A stretch of DNA of 64,000 nt from Ophioceras dolichostomum (lineage: Eukaryota; Ascomycota; Sordariomycetes; Magnaporthales; Ophioceraceae), in contig PYST01000136.1 in NCBI GenBank assembly GCA_003049485.1, positions 5,268-69,267 on the forward strand, read 5' to 3'. Below are positions 36,346 through 47,412 of this stretch, one piece after another. Numbering within the stretch: the first letter of the stretch is position 1; the number at the start of each line of letters is the position of its first letter. Made by a program: the position numbers and the translations under genes. A model generated the notes under the pieces. It saw only the letters and a list, made by a program, of their open reading frames with translations, was not told where the DNA came from and searched no databases.

Positions 36346-38851
36346 ATGTCGCGCTGGCATGAGAGGACCTGCGATGCCCCGCTCATCGTCGTCGCGGAAA
36401 GCGGCACTCCGCACTGCAACACATGCGGAGCCGAAGCTCGCCTGACGGAGACGATCCCAGCCGCAAGCGCCTCTGATCCTTTCGAGTCACCTCCCCCGGA
36501 TGAACCACTGGACCAGATGAGCCTGTGGTGGCCCCCTTGTGTTCCGTACAGACAGGGTCGTTTTCCTGATGACCAATCTGCGGCCGACACCCCTGCTGCC
36601 AACAACGCCCTCGTGCGGACGGCGGCTGAATCCCACCCACAGACCGGAAGTCAAGTGGACTCGCCCCTTTCGCCCTTGTACGGGGAGACTCTAGGCGAGA
36701 ACGAGTTCCGCCTTCTCTGTCTCTCTGCCGAGGCAGACCCAGGCGTTCCAATCCACTGCGATCTTGAGACACACCTCCTCGACGACTGTCCTGAGTACGA
36801 GGCCGTCTCGTATGCGTGGGGAGGAGAGGACGGCGACAGTACGCGGTGTTGGCCTCTCTTTGTTGGACCATTCTGGGACGTCCTCCTACAGACGAAGAAC
36901 TGCTGCGACATGCTCCGCCATATGCGCCGATGTCGAGGTCACCGGCTGATTTGGGTCGACGCCGTCTGCATCAACCAGCGAAACATGCCCGAAAGAGGCC
37001 GGCAGGTAGCATGCATGACCCGAATCTACAGCCAGTGTATCAGAGTGGTTCTGTACCTGGGCGCTGATCTGGCCCCTCCTCTTCAAGGGAGGACTCATCC
37101 AAATCGACGGAGCCTGCACGAGCTGCATCATCCAGATTCCAGCGACGGCGGAGGTGGCACGCCGCGGCTCCTCAGCATTCTTCAGCGTCGGTACTTTACT
37201 CGAGTCTGGGTCGTCCAAGAGCTCATCCTACCTCGTCAGGTGGTGGTGCGCGTTGTGGGTACCGATTTCTACGCCGATGCCGCGACCCCTGATCAGCTCA
37301 GGTCCACTCCCGCCGGTTGGGCTGGGGCGCATGCCGGCACCCTGGCTCAAGCACCTTTCGAAGCGGTAGCTTCCTCTGCGTAGCATCCTTGAAGTTCTGC
37401 GCCTTACCAGTGACTCGAAAGCGGGAGATCGCCGGGATAGGGTGTTTGGGATACTGGGCTTGATGCACGGCGGCGAAAGCGTCCGCATGGCCTTGCCGAT
37501 AGATCTAGTCGCCGACTACAGCATCTCGGTCCAACACGTATTCACAGGACTCATGACATATGCGGTGGCGAAACTCCGCGACTCCACAGTACTGCATCAC
37601 TCAATCGGTATCTCGGGCTGGGGCCGTATGCCCTCTTGGCTGCCCTCTTGGCAGGTCACGGGTCGTCGCCGATTCCTGCTCACCAAGCCGTCCCTCCCCA
37701 AGGACATTTATAGAGCGCTTAAGAAATGCACATCTGCACTACGCTTTTGTGTAGTACTAGAAACGACATTCGAACTCGACACGATTCTACCGGAATACGT
37801 GGATCTGCGCAAATTACAGGAGGAAATATTGGAGGGGACGAAGTCGCTTGAGCGGCCGTTTCCTTCCCTCCTCCCGACGCCCTTTGAATGCGAAAGGGCA
37901 TTCAATGAGCTTTGTTGGGATCAAGGACTGGCTATTGAAAGTGTCGCTGGAGGTCTGCTGATTAGGCTGGTGTACATAATGCCTATACGGTCAAACCCGG
38001 TGTTGTTACGTAGCTGGGATGGAAGTCTGCTCGAGGGGACGAGGCGCCAATGGACGCTGTACGAGATTCGGACGACATCTTCCAGGCTGTCCGCCTGTCT
38101 CCTCTCCTACACTTCAGACAGCCTTGAGGAACACGTAAGACCTGGTGTCGACCACATCTGGATCCTTCATCATCGAGACGGCTCCTGCATGCCGCTGATT
38201 CTCCGGCCGGAGCCAGTCGGGTTGACCACAGACGCGGCAGCATCAGCTGCTGCTACTGGTGCAACACCCAGGAGGTGGAGGCTTGTAGCCTCATGCCAGC
38301 GACTCTTTATTGCCGAAGGTGCCTTCCCGTCTTCCTCGTGGTGCCGCAGTAAGGAGGGCGACCTCAACCCAACTATAGATGTTTCCCTGTTACGCAACCC
38401 GCTCTCCTACATGATCGAAAAGCTACTCAAGCTGATTCGTCCCAGTATGGAGAAGATTGAAGACCACGCTGTTACGCAGGTCCTACATCGCTCTGGATTT
38501 ATGCCACCCAAGATCCTTCGCATCTTCCAGGCCATCCTCGACGTGGATACTGGGAGGCAAACAAGCGACTGCTTCGCGAAGGAGGTCCTGCATCTGGCCG
38601 ACCCGGAACGAACGCCGCATTTGGCTCAGAACGCGGGGTCTCTAACGTTGACATTCTCAGAGATGAATGAATGTACTCGCCGAGTAACAGAGGCGGTGCA
38701 CTTCCTCCAACCCGAGATTCACGAGACTTGGCTCAGGAGCACCTGGGGCTGGCCCTTCCTGGAATCCTTCGCAGAACCCCTGAGAGATGAAGCCAACAAT
38801 AGCAGTCCAATAAGTGATGTAAATACGTCCACAACTCACCCTTCTACTTGA
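36346..38851 (+). CDS. HET-domain protein, reading frame interrupted midway
   Basis: HET-domain proteins trigger cell death in vegetative (heterokaryon) incompatibility. The ATG at 36346 opens a frame with an N-terminal Cys-rich module (THCNTCG-like, 22-28). HET core motifs follow: YEAVSYAWGG (151-160), LIWVDAVCINQRN (201-213) and YFTRVWVVQELILPRQ. This frame stops at 37381. The rest continues in the next frame (LEVLRLTSDSKAGDRRDRVFGILGL, then an ORF to 38851). Homology-like sequence in that second frame begins before an in-frame TAG at 37367-37369. An intron could explain the jump, for example one ending in TAG at 37369 or 37383, but no strong donor (GTRAGT) lies in 37240-37310. The alternative is a frameshift plus stop, i.e. 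a decayed allele. The C-terminal 430 residues match no domain I know. HET identity is firm; intactness is unresolved. Confidence 0.75.
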
Positions 38852-38862
38852 GCCTGGAGGTA

Positions 38863-39162
38863 ATGACTGACAACATGGTACGAATTGCGTCGAATCTACA
38901 GCACCTGTGGGGAACACTCTGCCAGAAGGCCAGGCCTCTCGTACTCAGGCTTGATATCGAGAGCCTGGCACTCCACCTCAGGGAACATAGACTTTATACC
39001 ATCATGAAAATACTGAACAAGTCTGTCAGAGGCAGCGCTGTCGAAGTCATCGAGAAGGGGCCATCGGCTGACGACATGGCTCGGACGCATCCACGTCTGC
39101 CGCAAGAACTGATCAGCGCCTACCGGACAGATGGGAGCACATACACTATATGCATCGTTTAG
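38863..39162 (+). CDS. Possible small hypothetical ORF
   Basis: ATG to stop, 99 aa, mixed composition with no low complexity and no motif I recognise. It lies just after the HET-domain gene and could be a last exon of it, an independent small gene, or chance. No clear intron joins it to the HET gene. Confidence 0.2.
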   Translation: MTDNMVRIASNLQHLWGTLCQKARPLVLRLDIESLALHLREHRLYTIMKILNKSVRGSAVEVIEKGPSADDMARTHPRLPQELISAYRTDGSTYTICIV

Positions 39163-39841
39163 AAAGCTCTACAGAGCCAAAGACAATCTGGAAAGGAAAT
39201 AAGGAGTGCCAAGCTTCTCAGTGATGAACCATCGACTGGCCCTACACGGAGGACGGACGCAAACAAGGTCCGGCTTGGATCAATATGGCTTGTAAGTAGA
39301 TGCAATCCCATGCTTTTGACGTCTTTCTCCGGTTATCATTCGCATTTTCTGGCCCTGTTGAGCGCGACTGTAGAAGTGCCTCAGCCCCTGTCATCATCAC
39401 TCCTCTGACAAGGCTACAATGGGCGATGGGTGGGAGAGTACCTGGCACAGAAAGTAGGCAGAACCTTCTCTTCACTCCTTTTTTCCTTTCAATGTCCTCT
39501 GCAACTGAATGGCAGATGACCAAACATCATAGGGATAGGTCGATGGATTGAGGAGGACTGTCACGATTGTGCAAGGTGAATGGCTGCCGCGACGAGGATG
39601 GTGGCCCTCGAACCCCTGCCATCTTCCATTCCTCAACATTGACCAAAAATTCGCAGAGTTCAATTTGTATGCGAATCGCGCCTACGAGAGAGATATTTTC
39701 TGCTTTTCTTTGATCAACTTTTACTGGCGCGACCAACACACTGCCATCCTACCAGTTCCGGATCCCGTCTTCTTTGTTGACACTGGCGATGCATGCCAGT
39801 CGACCAACCATAAAAGCATCAACGAGCGGCACCATCACATC
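39163..39841. other. Intergenic and leader of the second BTB-like gene
   Basis: No gene is seen. From 39548 the frame of the following gene is open for 98 codons but has no ATG before 39842. Confidence 0.45.
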
Positions 39842-41803
39842 ATGGCCAGAAACTGTGAGAGACTCAGTGCGCGAGTTCGCAGAAAAGTATTCGGAGCAAA
39901 GAAGATGGCGTCATCTACCTCGTCGGTGGTGCCTCCGTTTGTGTGGCCTACTCCGACAGAATCCTTCCAGTTTTCCAGCGACGAGGGCTTCACTAGGGTT
40001 GGTCGCCGATGCTCCATTGTTGGGGGATTCGGTGATGCGCGCACACACCTCAACGGCGGCTCCGTCAATATTATCATCACACAAAACCCTCGATTCGGGA
40101 GCCAAGCTCGCCGAAGCCAACACGAAACTCTACCGAGCTCATCTGCCTCCAGGAGCCACTCCCTCGGAGCCACTCCACCGCCTCCGCAGTACTTGCCATC
40201 ACCCCCTTTAACACCACCCCCTGCCCCTGTCCCCGACAACGACTCGATCACCTCCCGGCTTGGCTTGGGTCTCCGCATGGCAGAACTGGCCTCGGGAGAC
40301 CTCGAAGATAGGTATCACGGCGGGCAACATACCCAGCAGCGCTACGGCAGTGACGAGAGAGACAGTGCCCGGGAAGATCCACCTCCAGCCTACGAGGACG
40401 TGTATATTCAAGGCTGGCGTGATCGGGACTACTATGCGACTCCTGAGCTGCCCTCAAACTTCACAGGCAGTCCGCCAGCAAGCCGGGACCGGCATATCAA
40501 GTTCGCGGACACCATCAAAGTAATTCACTACAGTGTCCAGTCCAGCGATTCATCAACAAGGGCCTCTGATGAACCTTTTTGGGGTACCTCCACGCACCGC
40601 AGTGCCGCAACCACGTCGGACGGCCACCCCGTGCCTCTTCACCATGAACTGCTGCCAACATACCTCGACACAACCGATTACTCCCTCCCCCGACATCGCT
40701 TCCGCTACGGCGGTGGCGACTTCCGCATCCGCTTCATCTTCCGAGACAAGGGCGTCACCACCACCAGCAGCCACAACAAGAAGCCGCAAGTCACCTTCCT
40801 CGTCGACCCCGTCGTGATGACCCGCCACTGCACCAAGTTCTTCACCGCCACCAACAACCCACGCATCGAGATATGGCCCAACCACACTAGCATCCTCATG
40901 GACCGCAAGATACCGGCCAGCACGAACGCCGCCCGCGTCTTCTTCAGCCTCCTCCACGGCGGCATCGCCGACCGCCCACCCCCACTCGACGAATCCGGCC
41001 TCGCCTACTTCGCCCTGCTAGCCGCCGACATGGGCGCCGCGCGCTCCCCCGCCATCCGCGACTGGGCCAAATCCTGGTCCGCGCGCTTCGTGAACAGCTA
41101 CGCCTTCGACGCTCCCAAGCTAGTCCGCGAGAAAGACCACGCCTTCGCCTCGCTGCTCTACACGGCCTCCGTCCTCCACCTCTCTCCGCTGTGGGACCTC
41201 GTCTGCCGCGCCGTCTTGCTGTACTCCCCCGTCAACAGCTCGGAGCACCAGGAATTCACCAGCAGAGCCACAGCCACCACTCTCGACGAGATGCTGCCGG
41301 ACTCAGCGATGCAAGCCCGCGCGCAACGCTACATCGCCTCCCTCCAGACCACCCGCAGCGACCTGCTCGCTCAGCTCGCTGACCTCATCAGCGAAGCCGC
41401 ATCTTCCCTCCCCTCAGGCGGTCTCCACCTCGACATCTTGCACGACCACCTGGCGGGGACTGGTCTCTGGCCCTCCCCCTCCTCCCTGCCCCCGGAGCCG
41501 GCAGAGGCGCGAAGCTTGTGCTTCCCGTTCCTGTTCGCCCTGCCACGTCGGCCGGCTCCGGCAGTAACAACGACGTCAAGCGTCGACGAGGTGCAGGGCT
41601 GCATCCGCGCTGCAGTCGAGGAGGCGCAGCTTAGGGAGGGAGGAGACGGTGCTGCTGGCTACTATGATGGCGATGGCGATGGCGATAGCATGGCGCGGGA
41701 TGCGATGATGGAGATGCTGGCGCTGCAGAGGAGGGCGAGGCGGTGCGTTGAGGGGGTGTTGGGTGGGGTTGCGAGGGAGACGAGGAGGGAGGGGAGGAGG
41801 TAG
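39842..41803 (+). CDS. Unnamed protein with BTB-like module (family member 2)
   Basis: Single exon, 653 aa, starting at the first in-frame ATG; a later ATG at 39905 is also possible. The N-terminal 300 residues are polar and Pro/Ser-rich with an acidic patch. The folded part begins about residue 313 with PQVTFLVDPVVMTRHCTKFF, which resembles the opening strands and helix of a BTB/POZ fold. Next come ARVFFSLLHGG, LAYFALLAADMGAARSPAIR and LWDLVCRAVLLYSPV (about 450-464). Later, TRSDLLAQLADLISEA and LHDHLAGTGLWPSPSSLP mirror the same blocks in the gene at 33374-35645, in the same order. The two are distant paralogues flanking the HET-domain gene. The C-terminus is Glu/Arg-rich. I cannot assign a function. 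Confidence 0.8.
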   Translation: MARNCERLSARVRRKVFGAKKMASSTSSVVPPFVWPTPTESFQFSSDEGFTRVGRRCSIVGGFGDARTHLNGGSVNIIITQNPRFGSQARRSQHETLPSSSASRSHSLGATPPPPQYLPSPPLTPPPAPVPDNDSITSRLGLGLRMAELASGDLEDRYHGGQHTQQRYGSDERDSAREDPPPAYEDVYIQGWRDRDYYATPELPSNFTGSPPASRDRHIKFADTIKVIHYSVQSSDSSTRASDEPFWGTSTHRSAATTSDGHPVPLHHELLPTYLDTTDYSLPRHRFRYGGGDFRIRFIFRDKGVTTTSSHNKKPQVTFLVDPVVMTRHCTKFFTATNNPRIEIWPNHTSILMDRKIPASTNAARVFFSLLHGGIADRPPPLDESGLAYFALLAADMGAARSPAIRDWAKSWSARFVNSYAFDAPKLVREKDHAFASLLYTASVLHLSPLWDLVCRAVLLYSPVNSSEHQEFTSRATATTLDEMLPDSAMQARAQRYIASLQTTRSDLLAQLADLISEAASSLPSGGLHLDILHDHLAGTGLWPSPSSLPPEPAEARSLCFPFLFALPRRPAPAVTTTSSVDEVQGCIRAAVEEAQLREGGDGAAGYYDGDGDGDSMARDAMMEMLALQRRARRCVEGVLGGVARETRREGRR

Positions 41804-43012
41804 GAGCGGGTTGGTGAGATAGCTACAGGTAGGGAGGGAGTCGAGGAGGGAGAGCAGGGAGAGGAAGGGGGGTGACATCATCAGGGAGACGAAGAGATCG
41901 AGCTAGGAGAAGGGAGGATTTGCGATGATAAACGACGAGGGGCGAGTGACAGCTCTTTCCCCTTTTGGCTTCTTCGCTTTTCCTGTCATCAAATATGGCA
42001 CTTGGATAGGAGGATGGTGACATGTCTTTGGTTGAAACTCAAACTTCAGGGATGGGCGGCGTTGGGCTTTTCCGTGGGCTATCTGGTACGTTTGTGGCTT
42101 CTCCTGTCTTTAGACTTTCGAACATTAAGATTGTTCTTCTTGAATATTTAACAGGTCAAGTTGGTATCTCTTGAACTTCTTATTATTCCTTCTTTTTTGT
42201 TAAGTCTTCTCTGGGAACTATCTCGATCCTCTTTTCTTCTGCATTGTGACTGGGTGACCTCCCATTGGAATCCCCGGCTCGGTCCTGTCTGACCTCGATT
42301 TAGGGGTTCTGTCCACCATCATCACCCAGTTGAGCGTCGAAAGCTTAATGCAGTGTATTTTCAAACGCGCCAGCGGGTGCTATACGCTGTCTTCCACCCA
42401 TGAAGCAGCTATCGTCGTAGAAGTACACAGCCCAAAGCACCTTAGAGCCCATTGCATCACAAGCCCCTGATCGTCAGTATCACTTGGTAGAAATCAGTCG
42501 CACTTTATTATCTGTCTCAACTCCAGATCGCAATGTGGTTAGTAGTAGTTAGCAAGGCCGAGAATTCTCCCTTCTGTTTCTGAAGAGCAAAGAACACAAC
42601 AAGTGATGGATATGTTCTCCCGAAAACGGCCCCGAAGATTTAATGAGCGCCCTCTCCTCACTTTGATTGGTCTTAGGGCGCTCGGTAGATGCTGAGAGGG
42701 CGAGTAGGACAGTCAGCGACCAAGTGGTTCTCTGTCCTGTTGCAGAAAGGAGAGAAAGATCTATACGTGGCCGCGTAGGATCTCAACAAAAGGAAAGCAG
42801 ACAAGCTAGAGGTTGAAGGATGAGCCTGGAACGTAGCAAATCCCTAGCACACCCCCTATCGCCCACACGCGACTCCAGCTCCAGCACCACACCCATGCCT
42901 AATCCGCGCAATCCACCAGGAGAACACCAGCTTCACCCGTCACCGACCACTCAACAGCCAACTTCCCCAATCTCAACGCGCCTACCGGCTCACCCCGTGC
43001 CACCGTACCTGC
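41804..43012. other. Convergent intergenic region
   Basis: No gene is seen. This is the shared 3' flank of the second BTB-like gene (+) and the PARP gene (-). A 67-codon Pro/Ser frame at 42820-43023 looks like UTR sequence. Confidence 0.5.
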
Positions 43013-45357
43013 TCACATCTTAACGCGCAGCAGGTACCGCAGCCGAACCTGCGCCACGTCATAGACGATGTACTCATTGTACAGCAGGCTCGCGTTCTTG
43101 ACGTCGGTCCGTCCAGGCTTGTCCCTGATGTCCGGCATCTTGATGCCCTTGAGGCTATGATGGACGTGATCGCCCGCGTCCCTCCACGTCTTGGGACCCG
43201 TGGTGCCCTGCCCCCACGTGGAGTGCATGCCCTTCTTCTTCGCCTTCTCGCCGGCATCGTAGTCGGCATTGACCAGCTCCTGGATTGGGTCGCCCAGCTC
43301 GGCCTCGCACAGAAGCAGCAGTGCCTGCCCTCCCGAGATGTAGGAGCAACAGTAGTTGGCGCTCTTGCTCGCCATGTCGGCGAGGTAGATACCCTTCCCG
43401 AACATGTACCCAGAGACGGGCGCCTCCGGAGGCGCGATGCGGAGACCCTGGCTGAGGATGCCGCCGAAGTTGGTGACGCGGCTGCCGTGCCAGAGCAGAC
43501 GGCGGTCTTGCGACGGAGTGCCGGCGCCGAGGGGCGAGTCCTTCTCGAAGCGGGATCTCTCGCCCGCGCGCTCGATGCGGAAGATGTCGTGGACAGAGTA
43601 CGTGTGGCCGTGGGTCTCGGCGCGGGTGCCGTTGAGGTAGTCGCGCAGAGCCTTGAACTCGTCTCCCGCGTGGTCGAGGGGCGTCATCTCCTCCATTCCA
43701 AGTCCGGCGTACATCTTGTCGAGTGGGTGGACGGTCTCGCCTTCCTTCTTGGCAGACTGCTCGAGCTTCATGATGAGGGAGGCGTCCTTCATGTCCGAAA
43801 GCGACTCAAGCAGCTCGACCTCCTTCTTCAAGAGGGTGGACTCGCTGATGACGGGAGGTCGGTTGCGGCCGAAGGCGTGCGGGATCAAGGAGTAGTAGCT
43901 GTTGGAGAGGTGCTCGACGGCGGCGCCGAGGGTCATGCCGTACTCGGACTGGGCGAGGGTGGGATCGTCCAGGAGCGCGGACAGGTCGTTAAGTGCTTGG
44001 AAACCACGGCTAATGGTAGACTTGCTAAGCTTACCCAGCGGAAGCTTGTTCGCGTCGTAATTCAGCTCCGACATTGCAGCAGCGAAGTACTGCTGGTTGA
44101 ATATGAGCTTCATCAGGTCTTGGACTGGGGCGCTGAGCTTGGACTCCGGAGGAACCCATTTGTTCTTGCCCTTGCCCTCAACCTCTTCGTCGCCGGCATC
44201 GTCATCATCCTCCTCGTCGGTGTCTTCGTTATAGCTCCGCTCGATGAAGGTGTACTTGCCGGGGATGGCGGGTTCGTTGCGGTCGTCCCAAGTCCGGCCG
44301 GACTTGTCCTTGAACCTGTGCATACGACGTGGTACTGCGTCAGCAAACTCAACATGTTTCAAGACTCTTAGGATGTCGCTAGGCTGTAGGGATAGGCGCA
44401 CTTCTTGTTAAACTGCTTGATCGCATCAGCCTCGGAGCCGTTGCCCAGACAAGCCGTCTGGCCGCGCTCGCCGACGCGGCCCCAGCGAGTCCAGACCTTG
44501 AAGTTGCCGGAGGAGTTGTGGATAACTTGGATGCGGTAGAACTTGTTGTTGTTGTTCGATGCATTGGTCTGGTTCAGCGACGCATCCCAGATGTGGTCTT
44601 CGCCGTCAATGAACACCACATAGCCGGACATAAGGCAGGCCTCGTCGAGGGGGACCTGTGGTGTCTTGGCTTTTGCCTTCTTCTTGTCGTCTGGCTCGTC
44701 CTTGATGGCCTTGCCCTTCGACTTCGCGGCGGCCTTGCCCTTGCCGTTGGTGGCCGCAGCGGGGGCTGGCTTGGTGTTATCGTCGTCGTCGTCTGCTCCA
44801 TTTGCGGAGGCACCGTTGCTCGCGGTCCCGTTCGCGCCAGCAGCCTTCGCTCCCTTCTTGGCTTTCTTAGTCTTGGGCTTGTCGTCCTCCTCCGCATCGG
44901 ACACGACAGCTGAGGCTGCTCGTTTGCCTCGTCCCTTGGCCTTCGGCGCGGCGGCTGCGGGCTGTGACGGTGCCGGAGTCTGAGACTTAGACTGTGGGGC
45001 CGCGGGGACTGAAGCAGCACCCGTGACGGGGTACGCATCTACATCCTCGAGGGCGTTATTCGTTTCGCATTGTAGAAGCCACTCGAGGCTGACGATCGGA
45101 ATGCCTTTGGCGGTCGCGTCTTTCACCTTGGCCGTGTTTCGCAGGAAATCGTGCTGTGTCGTGATCAGGTGAGTCGCTTTAACAGTTACAGAAGCCGCGA
45201 CGTCTGCGCCCAATGCCTTGATCTTGTCCTTGAGGGCAGCTTGAGAGAACGCGAAAGTGCCACTCAGGACAATGTAGCAGCCCTCAAGTGGTTTTGCGGC
45301 TGGAGGGGGAGCTGCTGCGACAGCGGCGGCACTTCTAGTGCTCCGCTTCGGAGGCAT
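43013..45357 (-). CDS. Poly(ADP-ribose) polymerase (BRCT-WGR-PARP)
   Basis: Two exons (45357-44402 and 44315-43013; 86-bp intron, donor GTGCGC, acceptor CAG), giving 752 aa. The nuclear enzyme uses NAD+ to modify proteins at DNA breaks; fungal homologues include Aspergillus PrpA and Neurospora NPO. Order: BRCT domain (about 20-105), a Lys/Ala-rich linker with nuclear-localisation-like basic runs (about 140-230), a WGR domain containing WTRWGRVGERG, an acidic insertion, a helical regulatory domain, and the catalytic domain. The H-Y-E triad is intact: His 595 (LLWHGSR), Tyr 640 (SANYC) and Glu 733 (NEYIVYD). N-terminal PARP1 zinc fingers are absent, as usual in fungi. The intron restores NKKFKDKSGRTW. 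The start is at MPPKRSTRS; an upstream ATG at 45408 would add 17 residues. Confidence 0.95.
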
Positions 45358-46133
45358 GTTGAGGTGGGATTGAGCGAGAACTAGGATCGACAACAAACAA
45401 TGATGCATGTAGCACTGAGCACCAACTTCAATTGACCTGTGTTGCGGTCGACTGCTGAGGTGGAAAGTCGGGAGGAAGAGAAACGTGGAGGGGTGCTAGG
45501 AGAAAGAGAGGGTAGTGGTTGCTGGTCGATATTTATCTCCCGTGTTATCGCACCATTCAGCTAAGATTCAGCTGTTTGTCAACGGCGTTAGGACGCGCTG
45601 AGTTGCAAGGGTATGTTTCAGTGGCGCGTGCGCAGGCAGCAGTGGACCCAACTGACACCAAACTGTCGCCCATTCACGTGATACGATGCAAAAAGGGCCA
45701 CTTCTTGCGTCGCGGTTTCCCTGGCGAGGGCTGGCGGCTGCCTGGAGCAATTGATTCATGGCTGCCCTTTCCCAGCCCCCATGATTTTTCTTTGCGGGTT
45801 GGTGTTTCCAAAATGACTCGATCCCAGACACGGTTGGGAATGGCATCCTGCCAAGTCTCAACGGGGCTTTTTGTGTGATGATAAAAAATGAGTGGGCAGG
45901 AAGAGCGGAGCATTGCGGGAGTGAGGGAGTCGACAAGACACAATGATATTTCTAGGCTACAAGCGGGGTAGACTACGGGCTGAGGTATGTGATTCTTGAA
46001 CGAGGCAGTCAGTATGGCAGTCAGTCTGCTTCTTTGATTTGTGACCTTCCGAGGGTGGACTGAATGATTCTTCATTCGGAACTGCCAGAAATTCCATACG
46101 CGACCAACCCAGGAGGTTTCGCTCCCTCATATC
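45358..46133. other. Intergenic between the SET gene and PARP
   Basis: No gene is seen. It holds the PARP promoter and the 3' flank of the SET gene, both on the minus strand. Confidence 0.5.
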
Positions 46134-47412
46134 CTACAAGTCCTTGGGCAAGTCGATCGGGATGTTCAGCACCGGGGTCTTCCGGAGCATCCAGGTCCAG
46201 TGCGCCATCGGATTCGCCTCCAGCGCCCTCATGGACGGCAGGTCTCCCGCGTCCGGCCCGTACTGCCGCTCCAGCGCGGCGATGGCCTTCCCCGCGTACT
46301 CCACGGCCCTCTTCTCGTCCCCGAACAGGCCGAAGTTGAGAGCCGCCCGCGTGTACGCTGGCCCCAGGTAGATGTCCAGCCGCTCCGTCTCGTACAGCCG
46401 GACGAGCTCCATGCCCGTGTCGACCGTCACGGTCGTGCTGTTGGGGTTGTCCATCTCGTGCTCGATCCTCTCGATGCGCTCGATGTTCGCGTCCGAGGCT
46501 GCCGCCTCGAGCGCGCCCATCATGCACTGCTGGCATGTGCACTCGAAGCCCCAGTCGCGCAGCCGCTCCCGACGCTCCTCCCGGGGCAGCATCAGGTCTA
46601 TGTAGCTGATGCTCAGCTCCTCTCCCGGCATGATGTCGCGCACCGCAGTCGTGGTGTGCGTGATGTTGTTGAGTCGGTAGCTGATGCTGTTCTGGGCTGT
46701 CAGTCCTCTCCTTGTCCACATCTCTGTCGCCCGGCTTTGGCACGGCCCATTTCTTTCTTTCTCGCTGCGATGGTACTCACCTAGGACGGCAGTCATGGTT
46801 GAAGGTGGATACGTGCGGGAACGCTCCAATATGCTGGCTCGAGCTGCTCGTGTTGGTGAACACTGTGAACCCGTTCTTATCCAACTTGGTGTATAGGTCG
46901 TGGCCGAACTGGCTCTCGAAATCGCGCCTTGCGCTTTCGGAGAGCTTCTCCAGAGCCTCTGCGTAGAGCCGGTTTGCTTGTTCGACCGTGAAGCCACGAT
47001 ATGCGTCCGTCAGGACCATGAGGACCACCGACTGAACCATAATGGTCTCCCCCTTTGCGATCTTTCTCCTGGCGATCAAGCCATTCCCCTTCCCAGGCAC
47101 CTCTGCCACGTAGTAAGGGGGGTCGCTGTGGCTGAGTTTGAGCGTTTCCGAGAACGCGGCGATCTCTCGCGCGTTCTCAGCTGCTGTGATGAGGGCGATG
47201 CCATCTCCACCATTGAAGTCGCTTCTCCAATACAAGCAATGCGCGCCCACGCAGCTCTGTGGCCCCTGCCAGCCCGATTCTCTCAAGAGCTCGTTCTTAT
47301 CGCAAGTTAGCTCCTTGGGATTCTCCAGTGGATTTCTCGTCTTGCGCCACTGATAATCCGCCCTTGCGCCGGCAGCTAATGTGGCCGCCCCGATGAGTGA
47401 TGACCACCGCAT
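46134..47412 (-). CDS. SET-domain protein with apparent signal peptide
   Basis: Two exons (47412-46781 and 46686-46134; 94-bp intron, donor GTGAGT), giving 394 aa. SET domains usually transfer methyl groups from S-adenosylmethionine to lysine. The N-terminus MRWSSLIGAATLAAGARA followed by DYQW looks like a cleavable signal peptide. A Cys-bearing segment (CDKN about 37, C54, C59) comes before the SET domain. SET motifs are GKGNGLIARRKIAKGE (107-122), STFNHDCRP (202-210) and EELSISYID (233-241). A post-SET-like ECTCQQC follows. I placed the acceptor at 46687/46688 because it restores the frame as NHDCRPSISYR. The long C-terminus is TPR-like/helical. Whether it is secreted, lumenal or a misread leader is open; related SET5-like fungal proteins with signal peptides exist, from memory. 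Confidence 0.85.
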
